The translations under genes were made by a program, and so were the position numbers. A stretch of 64,000 bases of DNA from Lachnospiraceae bacterium XBB1006 (lineage in GTDB: Bacteria > Bacillota > Clostridia > Lachnospirales > Lachnospiraceae). The DNA is taken from NCBI GenBank assembly GCA_900115795.1, contig FOXT01000004.1:62001-126000 (forward strand), given 5' to 3'. This document shows, one piece after another, positions 1 through 7,766 of this stretch (position 1 is its first letter; each line of letters begins with the position of its first letter). The notes under the pieces were generated by a model. The model was not told where the DNA came from. It was given only the letters and a program-made list of their open reading frames with translations, and made no database searches.

Positions 1-103
1 TGCGCAGGATACCGGTTTGAATTATGGACGTACGGTGGAGTTATATTGCGAGAATGGAAAATTTTTGATTAAAGCGGTAGGAAAACCGCCGAAAGAAATT
101 TAA
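1..103 (+). CDS. cheD: CheD chemotaxis protein, 3' fragment
   Basis: Only the last 33 codons are in the window (frame from base 2, stop TAA at 101-103). The residues visible resemble the C-terminus of CheD: a DTG turn, an RTVEL strand and a short basic tail ending in KEI. CheD deamidates chemoreceptor glutamines and partners with CheC. The following membrane protein and flagellar sigma factor fit the end of a motility operon, where cheC-cheD normally precede the sigma factor gene. The fragment is short, so identity rests partly on context. Confidence 0.72.
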   Translation, partial: AQDTGLNYGRTVELYCENGKFLIKAVGKPPKEI

Positions 104-126
104 ATTAGAATAACAGGGGGACCAAC

Positions 127-555
127 ATGGACGAGAGAGAAATTGACGAAACCTTGGAACAGGACGCCACTTTGGAACAGGACAACGAGGAAAAAGAAGA
201 AAAGAAGACAGAAGTAAATATGCTAAAGACCAAATCGGTTCCGTCTATTTGCATGTTACTGGCCGGTTTGGTTCGCTGTGTCTTTGGCATTTTGCACCAA
301 GATGAGATTAAAGGATTTTTATGGTCCCTGGTGTTGGTGATGATTTTGTTTTACCTTATTGGAATTGCGGTTAGAATCATAATCGATCGTAACTTTAAGG
401 TAATGATTGAAGACGCGTCTCCGGAAAAGGGAGAGAAGGAAAAGGAGCTTGAGAACATCGATGGAGAGGTGGCAGAATTGGGTGAAGGCGGAACGATTCA
501 GGAAAAGCTTTCAGAACAATTAGGAGATGACGATAATTCAGAGTCTTTTGAATAA
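127..555 (+). CDS. Small acidic membrane protein of the motility operon, function unknown
   Basis: A 142-residue protein with a very acidic N-terminus (residues 1-30), two hydrophobic stretches (about 40-55 and 62-86) and an acidic C-terminal tail. It therefore looks like an integral membrane protein with charged cytoplasmic ends. A purine-rich ribosome binding site (about 114-120) precedes the ATG. It sits between cheD and the flagellar sigma factor gene and is likely co-transcribed with them. No domain is recognised. A role in motility is inferred from position only. Confidence 0.7.
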   Translation: MDEREIDETLEQDATLEQDNEEKEEKKTEVNMLKTKSVPSICMLLAGLVRCVFGILHQDEIKGFLWSLVLVMILFYLIGIAVRIIIDRNFKVMIEDASPEKGEKEKELENIDGEVAELGEGGTIQEKLSEQLGDDDNSESFE

Positions 556-578
556 GATGCAATCGTGGAGGAAGCTAG

Positions 579-1343
579 ATGAAATCAGAAGAAAAGGAAT
601 TGCTTTGGTTAAAGTACAGAAAAGAACCATCGCCTCAGTTGAGAGAACAGTTAATTATTGAGTATTCTCCGTTAGTAAGAATTGTTGCTGGACGACTTGG
701 TATGTATTTGGGTGGAAACATGGAATACGAGGACCTGGTTAGCTATGGAATTTTTGGATTGATTGATGCTATTGACAAATTTAACCTGGAAAAAGAAGTG
801 AAGTTTGAAACCTATGCCAGTCTACGAATTCGTGGGGCAATCTTAGATCAGATTCGAAAAATGGATTGGATACCACGGACCATTCGTCAGAGGCAGCGAA
901 AATTAGACGAAGCGGTAAAAGCTTTGGAAAATCAGCTGGGAAGAGCTGCGACGGAGCAGGAAATTGCTGATGAATTAGGGCTTTCATTAGATGAGTATTT
1001 TGAGTGGCAAAATCAGATGAAGGTCACAAACATGGTATCCTTAAATGAGTTCGAAGATCAGGGACCGGAACCGGTAATGGATGCAAGGCATAACAGCCAT
1101 TTCCAGGAGCCGGAGATGGCGATTGAAAAAGAAGGCTTAAAAGAGGCACTTGCGCAGAGTTTAGAGGTGTTAACCGAAAAAGAAAAGCAGGTCATTTTGT
1201 TCTACTATTATGAAGAAATGACGCTAAAGGAGATTAGTCTTGTTTTGGAGGTTTCGGAGTCTCGTATTTCGCAGTTGCATACAAAAGCCTTGCAAAAAAT
1301 GAAAAAAACTATGGGCGATTACATGGATGTATTGTATAATTAA
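579..1343 (+). CDS. fliA: Flagellar/motility sigma factor, FliA/WhiG (SigD) family
   Basis: A 254-residue sigma-70 family protein of the short FliA/SigD type, lacking region 1. Region 2 is near the N-terminus, with a YEDLVSYGIFGLIDAIDKF segment followed by the FETYASLRIRGAILD promoter-melting helix. Region 3 follows (about 105-150), then region 4 with a helix-turn-helix near residues 205-245 (LTLKEISLVLEVSESRISQ type). It directs RNA polymerase to late flagellar and chemotaxis promoters. The ATG follows a GGAGGA site. The position downstream of cheD and upstream of a FapA gene matches motility operons of Clostridia. Confidence 0.93.
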   Translation: MKSEEKELLWLKYRKEPSPQLREQLIIEYSPLVRIVAGRLGMYLGGNMEYEDLVSYGIFGLIDAIDKFNLEKEVKFETYASLRIRGAILDQIRKMDWIPRTIRQRQRKLDEAVKALENQLGRAATEQEIADELGLSLDEYFEWQNQMKVTNMVSLNEFEDQGPEPVMDARHNSHFQEPEMAIEKEGLKEALAQSLEVLTEKEKQVILFYYYEEMTLKEISLVLEVSESRISQLHTKALQKMKKTMGDYMDVLYN

Positions 1344-1363
1344 TACGGCTGGGGGATTTTTTT

Positions 1364-2956
1364 ATGAATGGGTATGCACAGTTAGTGGTAAAAGACGGTA
1401 GTACATATGTAAGGGTTATACCGCCTACGGATGGTGGCAAGAAACAGGATATGACAGTCCTGACAGATTACTTGGAACGTAATCAATTAACGGAATATGG
1501 GGTGAAAGATATATCCGTTTTATGCGAGAAATCGGACGGTGAAACCTTGGTAAAAGTGGGGCCGGCGCCGTTTCGCCCTTATGACGAACAGATTGACATT
1601 GATATTTCGATGGATAAGATGCTTGTGTTTTGTACATTTTTTCCGCCTTCAGAAGGAGGCAATGTCTTAAGTGAAGAAGAGATCATAACGCATCTAAATC
1701 AAAATAAGGTTGTAAACGGTGTTGATAAGGAAGGGCTTGAAAAGTTCCTTTCTAACCGTGAGTACAACAAATCCTTTGTTATTGCAAAGGGGCAGCCGCC
1801 ACGTCATGGCAAAGATGGAAAGGTAGAGTATTTCTTTAATACCTCTTTAAGTACAAAGCCGAAGAAGAATGAGGATGGTACTGTCAATTACCATGATTTA
1901 AATACGGTTAGTATTGTCCAGAAAGGACAAAAGCTGGCAGAACGGATTCCGGCTGATTTAGGGGATCCGGGCGTAGATGTTTTTGGCAACGAAGTGAAGC
2001 CTCGTAATGTAAAGGAGGCAGTTTTATCGTATGCAAATAACATTACACTTTCCGAAGATGGAAATGCGATTTTTTCTGATGTAACCGGCCATGCTACGTT
2101 AACACAGGGCAAGGTATTTGTTTCCGACGTGTTGGATATTCCGGCGGATGTGGATACGTCTACCGGTGATATCGACTATGAAGGTGCGGTTTTGGTACAT
2201 GGGAATGTGAAGAGTGGTTTCAAAGTCCGAGCAAAAGGCGATGTAGTAGTCGAAGGCGTGGTGGAAGGCGCTGAGGTTATTTCGGAAGGACAAATTGTTA
2301 TCAAACGGGGAATTCACGGTATGAACAAGGGTGTTTTGGATGCAAAAGGAAACATTTTATGTAAATTCGTGGAGAATGCGCAAGTGATATCCGGGGGATA
2401 TCTTGAAACAGAAGGTATTATGCACAGTAAAGTATCAGCGACAACCAACATTATTGTGCATGGTAAGAAAGCAATGATTGCCGGAGGTGTGGTGCGTGCC
2501 GGCGCACTAGTGGAAGTGGATAATTTAGGATCGGAAATGGGAGCAACGACAGTTGTCGAAGTTGGGGTCGATCCAAAGAAGAAAGCACGTTTTCTGGAAG
2601 TAAAGGAAGCGATTGCGGCTAAGAAAAAAGAAATTGAAGCAATGAAGCCGATTTTACAGAATTTTTCCGAAAAAATGGCGGCAGGAGTTCCGATTCCGGA
2701 AGATAAGATGCAGTATGTCCAGAAATTGTCTGTTGCATTTAAGACAACGCAAACACAAATAAAATCCCTATCGGAGGAATATGACGCACTGAATGCCGAA
2801 ATCGCAACCGGAAAAGATGCAAAGGTTAAAGTTACAAAGGATGTGTATGCCGGGGTGACCATAACGATTTCGGATGTAAGCCTTACAACAAAAAGCACGC
2901 GTTCGTTTTGTCAGTTTGTTAGGGAGGCCGGCGAGGTTGCGGTTAAGAACTTATAG
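1364..2956 (+). CDS. FapA family protein (DUF342)
   Basis: A 530-residue cytoplasmic protein of the FapA (flagellar assembly protein A, DUF342) family. The N-terminal half carries the FapA N-domain. Residues about 230-410 are glycine- and valine-rich short strands (repeats like VLVHGNV, KGDVVVEG, KGNILC) expected to form a right-handed beta-helix. Residues about 415-475 are charged and probably coiled coil. The family occurs in flagellar and other envelope operons and its exact function is not settled. The gene starts 20 nt after the sigma factor stop codon, consistent with one transcript. Confidence 0.85.
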   Translation: MNGYAQLVVKDGSTYVRVIPPTDGGKKQDMTVLTDYLERNQLTEYGVKDISVLCEKSDGETLVKVGPAPFRPYDEQIDIDISMDKMLVFCTFFPPSEGGNVLSEEEIITHLNQNKVVNGVDKEGLEKFLSNREYNKSFVIAKGQPPRHGKDGKVEYFFNTSLSTKPKKNEDGTVNYHDLNTVSIVQKGQKLAERIPADLGDPGVDVFGNEVKPRNVKEAVLSYANNITLSEDGNAIFSDVTGHATLTQGKVFVSDVLDIPADVDTSTGDIDYEGAVLVHGNVKSGFKVRAKGDVVVEGVVEGAEVISEGQIVIKRGIHGMNKGVLDAKGNILCKFVENAQVISGGYLETEGIMHSKVSATTNIIVHGKKAMIAGGVVRAGALVEVDNLGSEMGATTVVEVGVDPKKKARFLEVKEAIAAKKKEIEAMKPILQNFSEKMAAGVPIPEDKMQYVQKLSVAFKTTQTQIKSLSEEYDALNAEIATGKDAKVKVTKDVYAGVTITISDVSLTTKSTRSFCQFVREAGEVAVKNL

Positions 2957-2977
2957 AGAAAGTAAGGAGAGATTGGT

Positions 2978-3295
2978 ATGACAATTCGCCCAGTGGATTT
3001 AAGCGGCATGATGCAGCGAAGTCAGGATGTCAGTACGTTGAAGCAGAATGAGGATCAACGTCCCGTCGTGGAACAGCAGCATCTTTTGCATAAGGAAGAA
3101 AAGAAAATTGAACATCGTGCTCATCAGGTAAACCAATCTGAGAAGAAGGATGAAGCACAGACGAAGTATGATGCGCGGGATGAGGGCAGAAATAAATACT
3201 TTGCCAATCCAAATGCAAAAAAGAAAAAAAGGGAGGAGAAAGATAAGGTGACGCCGAAGCAGGCACATGTTGGAGGCTTTGACGTCAAAATCTAA
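2978..3295 (+). CDS. Small highly charged hypothetical protein of the motility operon
   Basis: A 105-residue, strongly hydrophilic protein rich in Lys, Glu, Gln and Asp, with no membrane segment and no domain I recognise. It has a hydrophobic N-terminal cap (IRPVDLSGMMQR) and a short C-terminal motif (HVGGFDVKI), separated by a probably disordered or helical region. An AGGAGAG site precedes the ATG. It lies 21 nt after the FapA gene and 8 nt before the next gene, so it is clearly part of the same transcript. Function is unknown; the two end motifs look like docking peptides. Confidence 0.7.
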   Translation: MTIRPVDLSGMMQRSQDVSTLKQNEDQRPVVEQQHLLHKEEKKIEHRAHQVNQSEKKDEAQTKYDARDEGRNKYFANPNAKKKKREEKDKVTPKQAHVGGFDVKI

Positions 3296-3303
3296 GAGAC
3301 GGT

Positions 3304-4071
3304 ATGGGAGTACTAGAGGCAATTTTAATGGTTGTTGGAGTAGCGTTTGTGATTGCTAGTTTTTTTATCACAGACAAACTTTCCGACAAGGATGTTGAAG
3401 AGATTGCGCAGCTTAGTGAAGCGCAATTGAGAATTATTACAAACAAACAGGTTGAAGAAGCAAAGAAACAGGTTGATAATGCACTGTATGAAGTGACGGT
3501 TGAGCGTGAAGAACATTCGGAGCGTGCTATGGAGCAGGTTAGTAATGAAAAGATTATGGCCATCAGCGAGTATTCGGATACAGTGCTTGATTCGATTAAT
3601 AAGACCCATAATGAAGTAATGTTTTTGTATAGTATGTTGAATGACAAGCATACAGAACTTACAAAATTAGCAAATGATTTGACTGCGTTGAAAAATGAAG
3701 TATCAAATTATACCTCGCAGACGAGAATGCAGATGCAGGAGTCGGAACGTACTAGACAGGAACAGCAAATGCAGCAAATGCAGATGCAGTCCATGCAGGC
3801 TGTGCAAAGACCGCAGGCTGCAACCGTCAAACCGAAGCCGGTACAACCGGTTGTAGAAAGAAGACCTGTGGAAATGCCGGTGCAAGAGCCGAAGCCACAG
3901 GTTGAAGAAGCAAGGGATGTGCAGGAAGCGGAAGAAAAGGCGCCTATGTTTTCTAATCGCGAAAAGATTTTAGCATGTTACCGAAAAGGTATGAATGAAG
4001 TTCAAATTGCAAAGGCTTTGTCCTTAGGCATCGGTGAGGTGCGTTTGGTCATTGACTTGTACGAGGAGTAA
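3304..4071 (+). CDS. DUF6115-type membrane-anchored coiled-coil protein with C-terminal HTH-like segment
   Basis: 255 residues: an N-terminal membrane anchor (about 3-22), a long heptad-like coiled coil (about 30-145), a Gln/Met-rich stretch (about 147-165), a Pro-rich linker (about 170-205), and a C-terminal helix-turn-helix-like segment (about 218-255). The C-terminal segment resembles DUF6115. The topology recalls the SwrB-type motility proteins encoded near rpsB in bacilli, but I see no firm homology. The gene ends 2 nt before the next start. Motility or flagellar-assembly function is inferred from context. Confidence 0.72.
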   Translation: MGVLEAILMVVGVAFVIASFFITDKLSDKDVEEIAQLSEAQLRIITNKQVEEAKKQVDNALYEVTVEREEHSERAMEQVSNEKIMAISEYSDTVLDSINKTHNEVMFLYSMLNDKHTELTKLANDLTALKNEVSNYTSQTRMQMQESERTRQEQQMQQMQMQSMQAVQRPQAATVKPKPVQPVVERRPVEMPVQEPKPQVEEARDVQEAEEKAPMFSNREKILACYRKGMNEVQIAKALSLGIGEVRLVIDLYEE

Positions 4072-4073
4072 GC

Positions 4074-4721
4074 ATGAAGTTTAAATATTATCTCCGAGGC
4101 GCCGGAGTAGGCATTTTTATTACAACAATAATTTTGACCATTGCTTTTTTTCGATATAAACCGGTTCTTTCCGCAGATGAGATACGAGAACAGGCAAGAA
4201 AGCTTGGTATGGTAGAAGCGGATGCTATTGTATCGAATCAAAATGATACAACCGAGAAAAAAGAGGAAACAAAGCAGGAAGAAACAAAGCAGGAAGAAAC
4301 AAAAGACGATGTCAAGAAGGAAGATGACAAAAAATCGGATTCCTCAAAGAAGGCAGAGTCAGAAGATGATAAAAAAAAGGAAACGTCTCAAGATAATTCA
4401 GAAAAGGAATCAAAGGACGATAATAAAACAACAAAAAGCGAACGTAGCGAAAGTAAAAAAGACGATGAAGACAACGAAGACAACGAAGACAACGAAGACA
4501 ACGAAGAAGAACCAAAGCGTATTCGCTTTGTGGTATCCGGTGGAGAGTATTCCGATGTGATTTGTGATCACTTAAAGGATAAAGGGTTGATTCGTAGTGC
4601 TGAACGATACAATCGTTGGCTTGGAAGACATGGGTATGACAGCAAGATACAGCCTGGTGTCTATTACATAGAAAAGGGGTCTACGTATCGTCAAATCGCA
4701 GAGATTTTATCAGAACATTAA
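4074..4721 (+). CDS. MltG-like membrane protein lacking the transglycosylase domain
   Basis: 215 residues: a transmembrane segment (about 9-26), a low-complexity Lys/Glu/Asp linker (about 60-145) built partly from perfect DNA repeats, and a C-terminal domain (about 150-215) resembling the LysM-like N-terminal domain of MltG/YceG, with the pattern SGGEYSDVICDHLKDKGLI followed by IQPGVYYIEKGSTYRQIAEIL. The downstream catalytic domain of true MltG is absent and the gene stops cleanly, so it is not a frameshifted copy. A peptidoglycan-binding or regulatory role is possible. It is the last gene of the motility operon before the rpsB promoter. Confidence 0.75.
   Translation: MKFKYYLRGAGVGIFITTIILTIAFFRYKPVLSADEIREQARKLGMVEADAIVSNQNDTTEKKEETKQEETKQEETKDDVKKEDDKKSDSSKKAESEDDKKKETSQDNSEKESKDDNKTTKSERSESKKDDEDNEDNEDNEDNEEEPKRIRFVVSGGEYSDVICDHLKDKGLIRSAERYNRWLGRHGYDSKIQPGVYYIEKGSTYRQIAEILSEH
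4266..4300 (+). repeat. 15-bp tandem repeat in the MltG-like gene linker
   Basis: The unit GAAACAAAGCAGGAA occurs twice in perfect tandem (4266-4280, 4281-4295), followed by a partial third copy. It encodes ETKQE repeats in the disordered linker. It is in frame (15 bp), so copy-number change would alter linker length without a frameshift. Confidence 0.8.
4470..4505 (+). repeat. Four perfect 9-bp tandem repeats (GACAACGAA)
   Basis: Four identical copies of GACAACGAA, preceded by a diverged copy GACGATGAA at 4461-4469. They encode DNE repeats in the acidic linker of the MltG-like protein. The array is in frame and is a likely site of length variation between strains. Confidence 0.85.
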
Positions 4722-4739
4722 TGGAAATAAAAAAAGTGC

Positions 4740-4768
4740 TTGCATTGGAACATGAGATATGCTAGACT
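4740..4768 (+). promoter_or_regulatory. Predicted sigma-A promoter for rpsB-tsf
   Basis: A TTGCAT -35 element (4740-4745) and an extended -10 TGC-TAGACT (-10 at 4763-4768) with 17-bp spacing. An A-rich tract lies just upstream. It lies between the motility operon and rpsB and leaves an approximately 145-nt leader. Confidence 0.6.
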
Positions 4769-4774
4769 ATAGTA

Positions 4775-4908
4775 GTCTGAGCGTAGAGTGTTTTAGTGTA
4801 GGCACTTTTGCTTAGTAAGAAACAATAATTTAGCAATCACATATGTGGACTTAAGAAAGGGTGCCTAGGTTTTTCTTAAGGATGAAGCATATGGCAGAAC
4901 AAACCAAT
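4775..4908 (+). promoter_or_regulatory. rpsB 5' leader with hairpin, possible S2 autoregulatory leader
   Basis: Untranslated region between the predicted start and the rpsB ribosome binding site. It contains an inverted repeat CTTAAGAAA (4850-4858) / TTTCTTAAG (4872-4880) enclosing a GGGTGCCTAGGT loop. A leader of this length is typical of ribosomal protein operons controlled by their product. Assignment as an S2-binding leader is inference; no consensus was checked. Confidence 0.4.
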
Positions 4909-4921
4909 GGAGGTAAAGAAA

Positions 4922-5671
4922 ATGGGCGTAATTTCAATGAAACAGTTATTAGAAGCAGGTGTACATTTCGGACATCAGACAAGAAGATGGAATCCTAAGA
5001 TGGCTCCATACATCTACACAGAGCGTAATGGTATTTACATTATCGACTTACAGAAATCTGTAGGCAAGGTAGATGAAGCTTACAAAGCGATTGCTGATAT
5101 TGCAGCAGATGGTGGTACCATTCTTTTTGTAGGAACAAAGAAACAGGCACAGGAAGCAATTCAGACAGAAGCTGAGCGTTGTGGAATGTTCTATGTAAAC
5201 GAAAGATGGTTAGGTGGAATGCTTACCAACTTCAAGACAATTGAAAGCCGTATCAAGAGATTAAAGGCAATTGAGAAGATGCAGGAAGATGGTACTTTTG
5301 AAGTATTGCCAAAGAAAGAAGTTATCGAGCTTAAGAAGGAATTGGCAAAGCTTGAGAAGAACCTTGGCGGAATCAAAGAAATGAAGAAAATTCCGGATGC
5401 TATTTTTGTAGTAGACCCTAAGAAAGAAAGAATTTGTGTTCAGGAAGCTCATACATTGGGTATTCCACTTATCGGAATCGCTGATACCAACTGCGATCCT
5501 GAAGAATTAGATTACGTAATTCCTGGTAACGATGATGCAATTCGTGCCGTGAAATTAATCGTAGCAAAGATGGCAGATGCTGTAATCGAAGCAAATCAGG
5601 GTGAAGCTGTTTATACAGAAGAAGTTGAAGTTGACGGCGAGCCATCTATGGAAGAAATCGCAGCAGAATAA
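4922..5671 (+). CDS. rpsB: 30S ribosomal protein S2
   Basis: A 249-residue ribosomal protein S2, a component of the small-subunit head-body junction. The N-terminus ([24 protein letters not shown]) is diagnostic, as is the [17 protein letters not shown] segment. A short acidic C-terminal tail follows the usual core. I chose the ATG at 4922 over the upstream in-frame ATG at 4907 because a GGAGG site (4909-4913) sits 8 nt before it and overlaps the upstream codons. It is paired with tsf as in most bacteria. Confidence 0.97.
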   Translation: MGVISMKQLLEAGVHFGHQTRRWNPKMAPYIYTERNGIYIIDLQKSVGKVDEAYKAIADIAADGGTILFVGTKKQAQEAIQTEAERCGMFYVNERWLGGMLTNFKTIESRIKRLKAIEKMQEDGTFEVLPKKEVIELKKELAKLEKNLGGIKEMKKIPDAIFVVDPKKERICVQEAHTLGIPLIGIADTNCDPEELDYVIPGNDDAIRAVKLIVAKMADAVIEANQGEAVYTEEVEVDGEPSMEEIAAE

Positions 5672-5699
5672 TTGAAATAACGAATTGGAGGAAATAGAA

Positions 5700-6629
5700 A
5701 TGGCTATTACAGCAGCAATGGTAAAAGAATTAAGAGAGCTTACCGGTGCAGGAATGATGGACTGCAAGAAAGCACTTAATGAAACCAATGGAAATATGGA
5801 TGAAGCAGTTGAATTCTTGAGAAAGAATGGACAGGCGAAAGCAGAGAAGAAAGCAAGCAGAATCGCAGCAGAAGGTATTTGCTGTGTTGCTGTAGACGGA
5901 GATACAAAGGCAGCGGTTGTAGAAGTTAACTCTGAGACAGATTTCGTTGCTAAGAATGAGAAATTCCAGACATTTGTAAAAGCAGTTGCTGAGAAGGCAT
6001 TAACAACATCTGCAACCGATATAGATGCTTTTCTTGCTGAAAGCTGGGAAGGATCTAAGTCTATTTCTGATGAGTTGGTTGAACAAATCGCTACAATCGG
6101 TGAGAAATTAAGCATTCGTCGTTTTGAGAAAGTAGAAGCTCAGAATGGTTGTGTTGTTTCTTATGTACATGGTGGCGGAAGAATTGGTGTTATCGTTGAG
6201 GCTGAAACAAGCGTTGTTAATGATACCGTTAAGGAAGCATTAAATAATGTTGCTATGCAGATTGCAGCTATGTATCCGAAATATGTGGATCGTAGTGAAA
6301 TCAGTGCAGACTATATTGCACATGAGAAAGAAATTTTACTTGCACAGATTATGAATGATCCGAAGGAATCTCAGAAACCTGAGAAAGTTATTAACGGAAT
6401 GATTGAAGGACGTGTAAACAAAGAATTAAAAGAAATCTGCTTAATGGATCAGGTTTATGTTAAAGCTGAAGATGGAAAGCAGAGCGTAGCAAAATACTTA
6501 GAAGAAATTTCTAAACAGGTAGGAGCAACCGTAACTGTTAAGAAGTTCGTTCGTTTTGAGACCGGCGAAGGAATGGAGAAGAAGAACGAAGACTTTGCAG
6601 CTGAAGTTGCAGCACAGATGAACGTATAG
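5700..6629 (+). CDS. tsf: Translation elongation factor Ts
   Basis: A 309-residue EF-Ts, the nucleotide exchange factor for EF-Tu. The N-terminal UBA-like domain (VKELRELTGAGMMDCKKAL) and the TDFVAKNE motif contacting EF-Tu are both present, followed by the long dimerisation/core domain. The ATG at 5700 is chosen because GGAGG at 5687-5691 precedes it by 8 nt and the protein then starts at the usual MAITAAMVKELRE. It is co-transcribed with rpsB and followed by a strong terminator. Confidence 0.97.
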   Translation: MAITAAMVKELRELTGAGMMDCKKALNETNGNMDEAVEFLRKNGQAKAEKKASRIAAEGICCVAVDGDTKAAVVEVNSETDFVAKNEKFQTFVKAVAEKALTTSATDIDAFLAESWEGSKSISDELVEQIATIGEKLSIRRFEKVEAQNGCVVSYVHGGGRIGVIVEAETSVVNDTVKEALNNVAMQIAAMYPKYVDRSEISADYIAHEKEILLAQIMNDPKESQKPEKVINGMIEGRVNKELKEICLMDQVYVKAEDGKQSVAKYLEEISKQVGATVTVKKFVRFETGEGMEKKNEDFAAEVAAQMNV

Positions 6630-6666
6630 GTTCGTTTCTACAGTATACTTGGATAAGTAAACGTAG

Positions 6667-6713
6667 TGCTCTTGGATTCGTTGAAGGGTCAATGGTCCAA
6701 GAGCATGTTTTTT
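6667..6713 (+). terminator. Rho-independent terminator after tsf
   Basis: Perfect 10-bp stem TGCTCTTGGA (6667-6676) / TCCAAGAGCA (6696-6705) followed by a T-run at 6708-6713. It ends the rpsB-tsf transcript. Confidence 0.88.
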
Positions 6714-6735
6714 AAGTAGAAAATCCGTTGAACTA

Positions 6736-6763
6736 TTGATTATTTTGTGTGATGTGGTAAAAT
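6736..6763 (+). promoter_or_regulatory. Predicted promoter for the deacetylase-bactofilin-pyrH-frr transcript
   Basis: TTGATT (6736-6741), 16-bp spacer, TAAAAT (6758-6763), located between the tsf terminator and the GGAGGAG site of the next gene. Confidence 0.5.
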
Positions 6764-6791
6764 AAAAAAGGAATTTTTAACGGAGGAGAAC

Positions 6792-7742
6792 ATGAGTGAC
6801 AATCCGATAACAGGAATGAGGGAACAACAGAAACGACGTAAGCGAATTAACCGAATGAAAGCGGCTCTTTTGTGGATTATCGTTTTATGGATGGTTGGTA
6901 CAATGGCGGCATGCGTTGTATTAGGCGTTCGGGTGTTTTCTCTCCATAAAAAAATTGATAAGATTTATAATTATTTGACCTCGTCATCTGGAAATGCGGC
7001 TATGATGTATTTGGATAATATGTCTTTGAAGGAGGAATCCTTAGATACGGAAGCTCCCATTATTTACGATATGAACAAACAAGAACTGATAGATGAGGAA
7101 ACAGTTCAGAAAGTTTATCTGACCTTTGATGATGGTCCTAGTGAGAATACAGAGCAGATTTTAGACATATTAAAGAAATACAAAGTTAAGGCTACATTTT
7201 TTGTGGTAGGAAGAACCGATGAACATTCATTGAAAATGTATAAGCGTATCATAGATGAAGGACATACGTTGGGTCTTCATTCGTATTCTCATAAATACGC
7301 TAGCATTTACAAGTCTTTAAAGAGTTTTAAGAAGGATTTAAAGAAGCTAAGCGACCTGGTGTATGAGACAACCGGTGTTCGTGCGAAGTATATGCGTTTT
7401 CCGGGAGGAAGTTCTAATCAGGTCAGCGATATCAGTATGAAGAAGTTTATTGAGTTGGTGACAAAAGAAGGTTATATTTATTTTGATTGGAATGTTGTAA
7501 GTGGAGATGCGACCAATATCCAATATACACCGGATGAATTAAGAGAAAATGTTATTTCCGGAGTTGCAAAGCATCAGAATTCCGTTGTTTTGATGCACGA
7601 TGCACCAAACAAGACATCAACGGTAGAAGCATTGCCAAAGATGATTGAAGAGCTTCAGGCTCAGGAGTATCAGTTGCTTCCTATCGATGAGAATACAAAG
7701 GTTGTACAACATGTTTCGGTTGAAGATGTTGTGAACGATTAA
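6792..7742 (+). CDS. Membrane-anchored polysaccharide deacetylase (NodB/PgdA family)
   Basis: 316 residues. A basic N-terminus and one transmembrane segment (about 24-47) anchor an extracytoplasmic catalytic domain (about 105-300). The NodB motifs are intact: TFDDGPS at 111-117 (Asp113 base, Asp114 metal ligand), HSYSH at 163-167 (metal ligands His163 and His167), RFPGG near 203-207 and a late LMHDA. It probably removes acetyl groups from peptidoglycan GlcNAc or another envelope glycan. The neighbour is a bactofilin, suggesting an envelope-shape module. Exact substrate cannot be read from sequence. Confidence 0.88.
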   Translation: MSDNPITGMREQQKRRKRINRMKAALLWIIVLWMVGTMAACVVLGVRVFSLHKKIDKIYNYLTSSSGNAAMMYLDNMSLKEESLDTEAPIIYDMNKQELIDEETVQKVYLTFDDGPSENTEQILDILKKYKVKATFFVVGRTDEHSLKMYKRIIDEGHTLGLHSYSHKYASIYKSLKSFKKDLKKLSDLVYETTGVRAKYMRFPGGSSNQVSDISMKKFIELVTKEGYIYFDWNVVSGDATNIQYTPDELRENVISGVAKHQNSVVLMHDAPNKTSTVEALPKMIEELQAQEYQLLPIDENTKVVQHVSVEDVVND

Positions 7743-7766
7743 AGAATACAATTGGAGGTACGTTTC

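Noticed and set aside
2314-2898. A 194-residue minus-strand open frame antisense to the FapA gene
   Set aside because: It lies wholly inside a well-supported gene on the other strand, has no ribosome binding site, and its composition (Ser/Thr/Phe-rich) is what the reverse of a Lys/Glu-rich gene gives.
4222-4560. A 112-residue plus-strand frame rich in Lys/Arg overlapping the MltG-like gene
   Set aside because: It is the +1 shadow of the repetitive charged linker; no start signal and no recognisable protein.
5555-6115. A 186-residue minus-strand frame over the rpsB-tsf junction
   Set aside because: It covers two essential genes on the opposite strand and shows only mirrored codon bias.
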